A DNA stretch of 13,037 nucleotides from Bacillota bacterium (GTDB lineage Bacteria; Bacillota; Negativicutes; Sporomusales; Sporomusaceae). Made by a program: the position numbers and the translations under genes. The notes under the pieces are model-generated. The model had not been told where the DNA came from, ran no database searches, and worked only from the letters and a program-made list of their open reading frames with translations. Location: positions 1 through 13,037 of the forward strand of contig JAEWGR010000015.1 of assembly GCA_023388195.1 (NCBI GenBank), written 5' to 3'. Shown in pieces: positions 12,651 through 13,037 of this stretch. Numbering within the stretch: position 1 is the stretch's first letter; the number at the start of each line of letters is the position of its first letter.

Positions 12651-12824
12651 ATGTCGGTAATCCATAACATGGCTGCCTCTATAGTCAAGCTATTGCGGCA
12701 GGTATTGCAGCCGGGCGAGATCTTAATGGTTTTGAGTGTTGCTAAATCCATGGTAGAAAAAAAGCCTACCGGGGGTAGCGGCAGGCGAGGGTGGAGAAAG
12801 GATACATCCCGTTTACAGTTTTAG
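12651..12824 (+). CDS. 57-residue hypothetical protein
   Basis: ATG 12651 follows AAAGGGGGTGA (12636-12646) and is preferred over the earlier in-frame start at 12603, which lies inside the previous ORF and has no ribosome binding site. The product has a helical first half (MSVIHNMAASIVKLLRQVLQ, PGEILMVLSVAKSMVEK) and a basic Gly/Arg-rich tail (GGSGRRGWRKD), which could bind nucleic acid (inference). Same-direction series of small genes; 16-nt gap from the preceding stop. Confidence 0.6.
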   Translation: MSVIHNMAASIVKLLRQVLQPGEILMVLSVAKSMVEKKPTGGSGRRGWRKDTSRLQF

Positions 12825-12888
12825 TGTACACCATACCAATGAAAGGAGACAGAGGGGTAAAATTCGCAATTTGAAAGGAGTCCTATAA

Positions 12889-13037
12889 TTGGAGCTAATT
12901 GAAGTAGTGCGCCAGGAGATGGGAGTCTGGGGAATTACCGCCAAAGAACTAGCCCATCGCATCTGCGTGGCTCCCAATACGGTAAGTACCTGGTTCAACC
13001 GGGGCAGCATCCCCGAAGCCATGGAAGGGCGTGTAAC
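12889..13037 (+). CDS. HTH (XRE/MerR-like) regulator, 3' partial
   Basis: A TTG start at 12889 follows AAAGGAG (12874-12880) at 8 nt. The 49 visible residues contain a helix-turn-helix: GITAKELAHRICVAPNTVSTWFNRGSIPEAM, with the typical turn A-x-x-V-x-x-W-x-x-x-G-x-I. Phage-type small HTH proteins of this kind act as excisionase-like or regulatory factors. The gene runs off the window, so its length and C-terminal domains are unknown. Confidence 0.75.
   Translation, partial: MELIEVVRQEMGVWGITAKELAHRICVAPNTVSTWFNRGSIPEAMEGRV

Larger units (their letters stand above)
4641..13037. mobile_element. Skin-like / prophage-like integrative element (left end to window edge)
   Basis: The element starts at the break in cotJC, with a large serine recombinase as the first gene. 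Lysogeny-type regulators (cI-like, Cro-like, ImmA), Arc-like regulators, many tiny ORFs and accessory cargo follow. No structural phage genes appear in the visible 8.4 kb. The right end, attR and the cotJC 3' half are not in the window, so the total size is unknown. Confidence 0.85.

Noticed and set aside
4641..13037. CRISPR array, tRNA or rRNA genes, insertion sequence
   Set aside because: No regularly spaced direct repeats, cloverleaf-like segments or transposase ORFs were seen in the window.

Overview
This window looks like the chromosome of an endospore-forming Bacillota. It carries a cotJ spore-coat operon, strong AGGAGG-type ribosome binding sites, frequent GTG and TTG starts, and Gram-positive-style intrinsic terminators. 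The family mix (DUF2935, FtsW-like SEDS protein, CotJABC) would suit a Sporomusa/Pelosinus-type organism, but that placement is inference.

Left part (1-4640), ordinary chromosome. It holds the 3' end of a DUF2935 gene with a long acidic tail; a convergent beta-propeller gene whose start region appears frameshifted; an FtsW/SpoVE/RodA-family SEDS glycosyltransferase; a small PspC-domain membrane protein followed by a strong terminator; and then cotJA, cotJB and the first part of cotJC behind a mother-cell-type promoter.

Right part (about 4641 to the right edge), an integrated element. cotJC reads normally for about 57 residues and is then cut. Directly behind the break, on the opposite strand, lies a full-length large serine recombinase (485 aa). 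The recombinase is followed by phage-like and cargo genes: a GNAT acetyltransferase with a PUA-like C-terminus plus an overlapping ASCH-domain gene; a TM2 membrane protein; an ImmA/IrrE metallopeptidase; a cI-like repressor and a divergent Cro-like gene, separated by a control region with TAACG-N5-CGTTA operators; a lipoprotein; a three-gene overlapping operon (Arc-like regulator, two-TM coiled-coil protein, FlgT_C-like protein); a divergent second ribbon-helix-helix gene; an unrecognised protein; three tiny ORFs; and the start of another HTH gene. The element runs off the right edge, and the missing 3' half of cotJC is not in the window.

How it fits together: this is the architecture of a skin-like intervening element. 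A sporulation gene is split by a prophage-like element whose serine recombinase sits at the junction, so precise excision in the mother cell could rebuild cotJC. Whether excision is developmentally timed cannot be read from the sequence. The second notable system is the GNAT-PUA/ASCH pair, a tightly coupled two-gene cargo module with its own terminator. Third is the overlapping Arc-like/membrane/FlgT_C-like operon, whose function I do not recognise.
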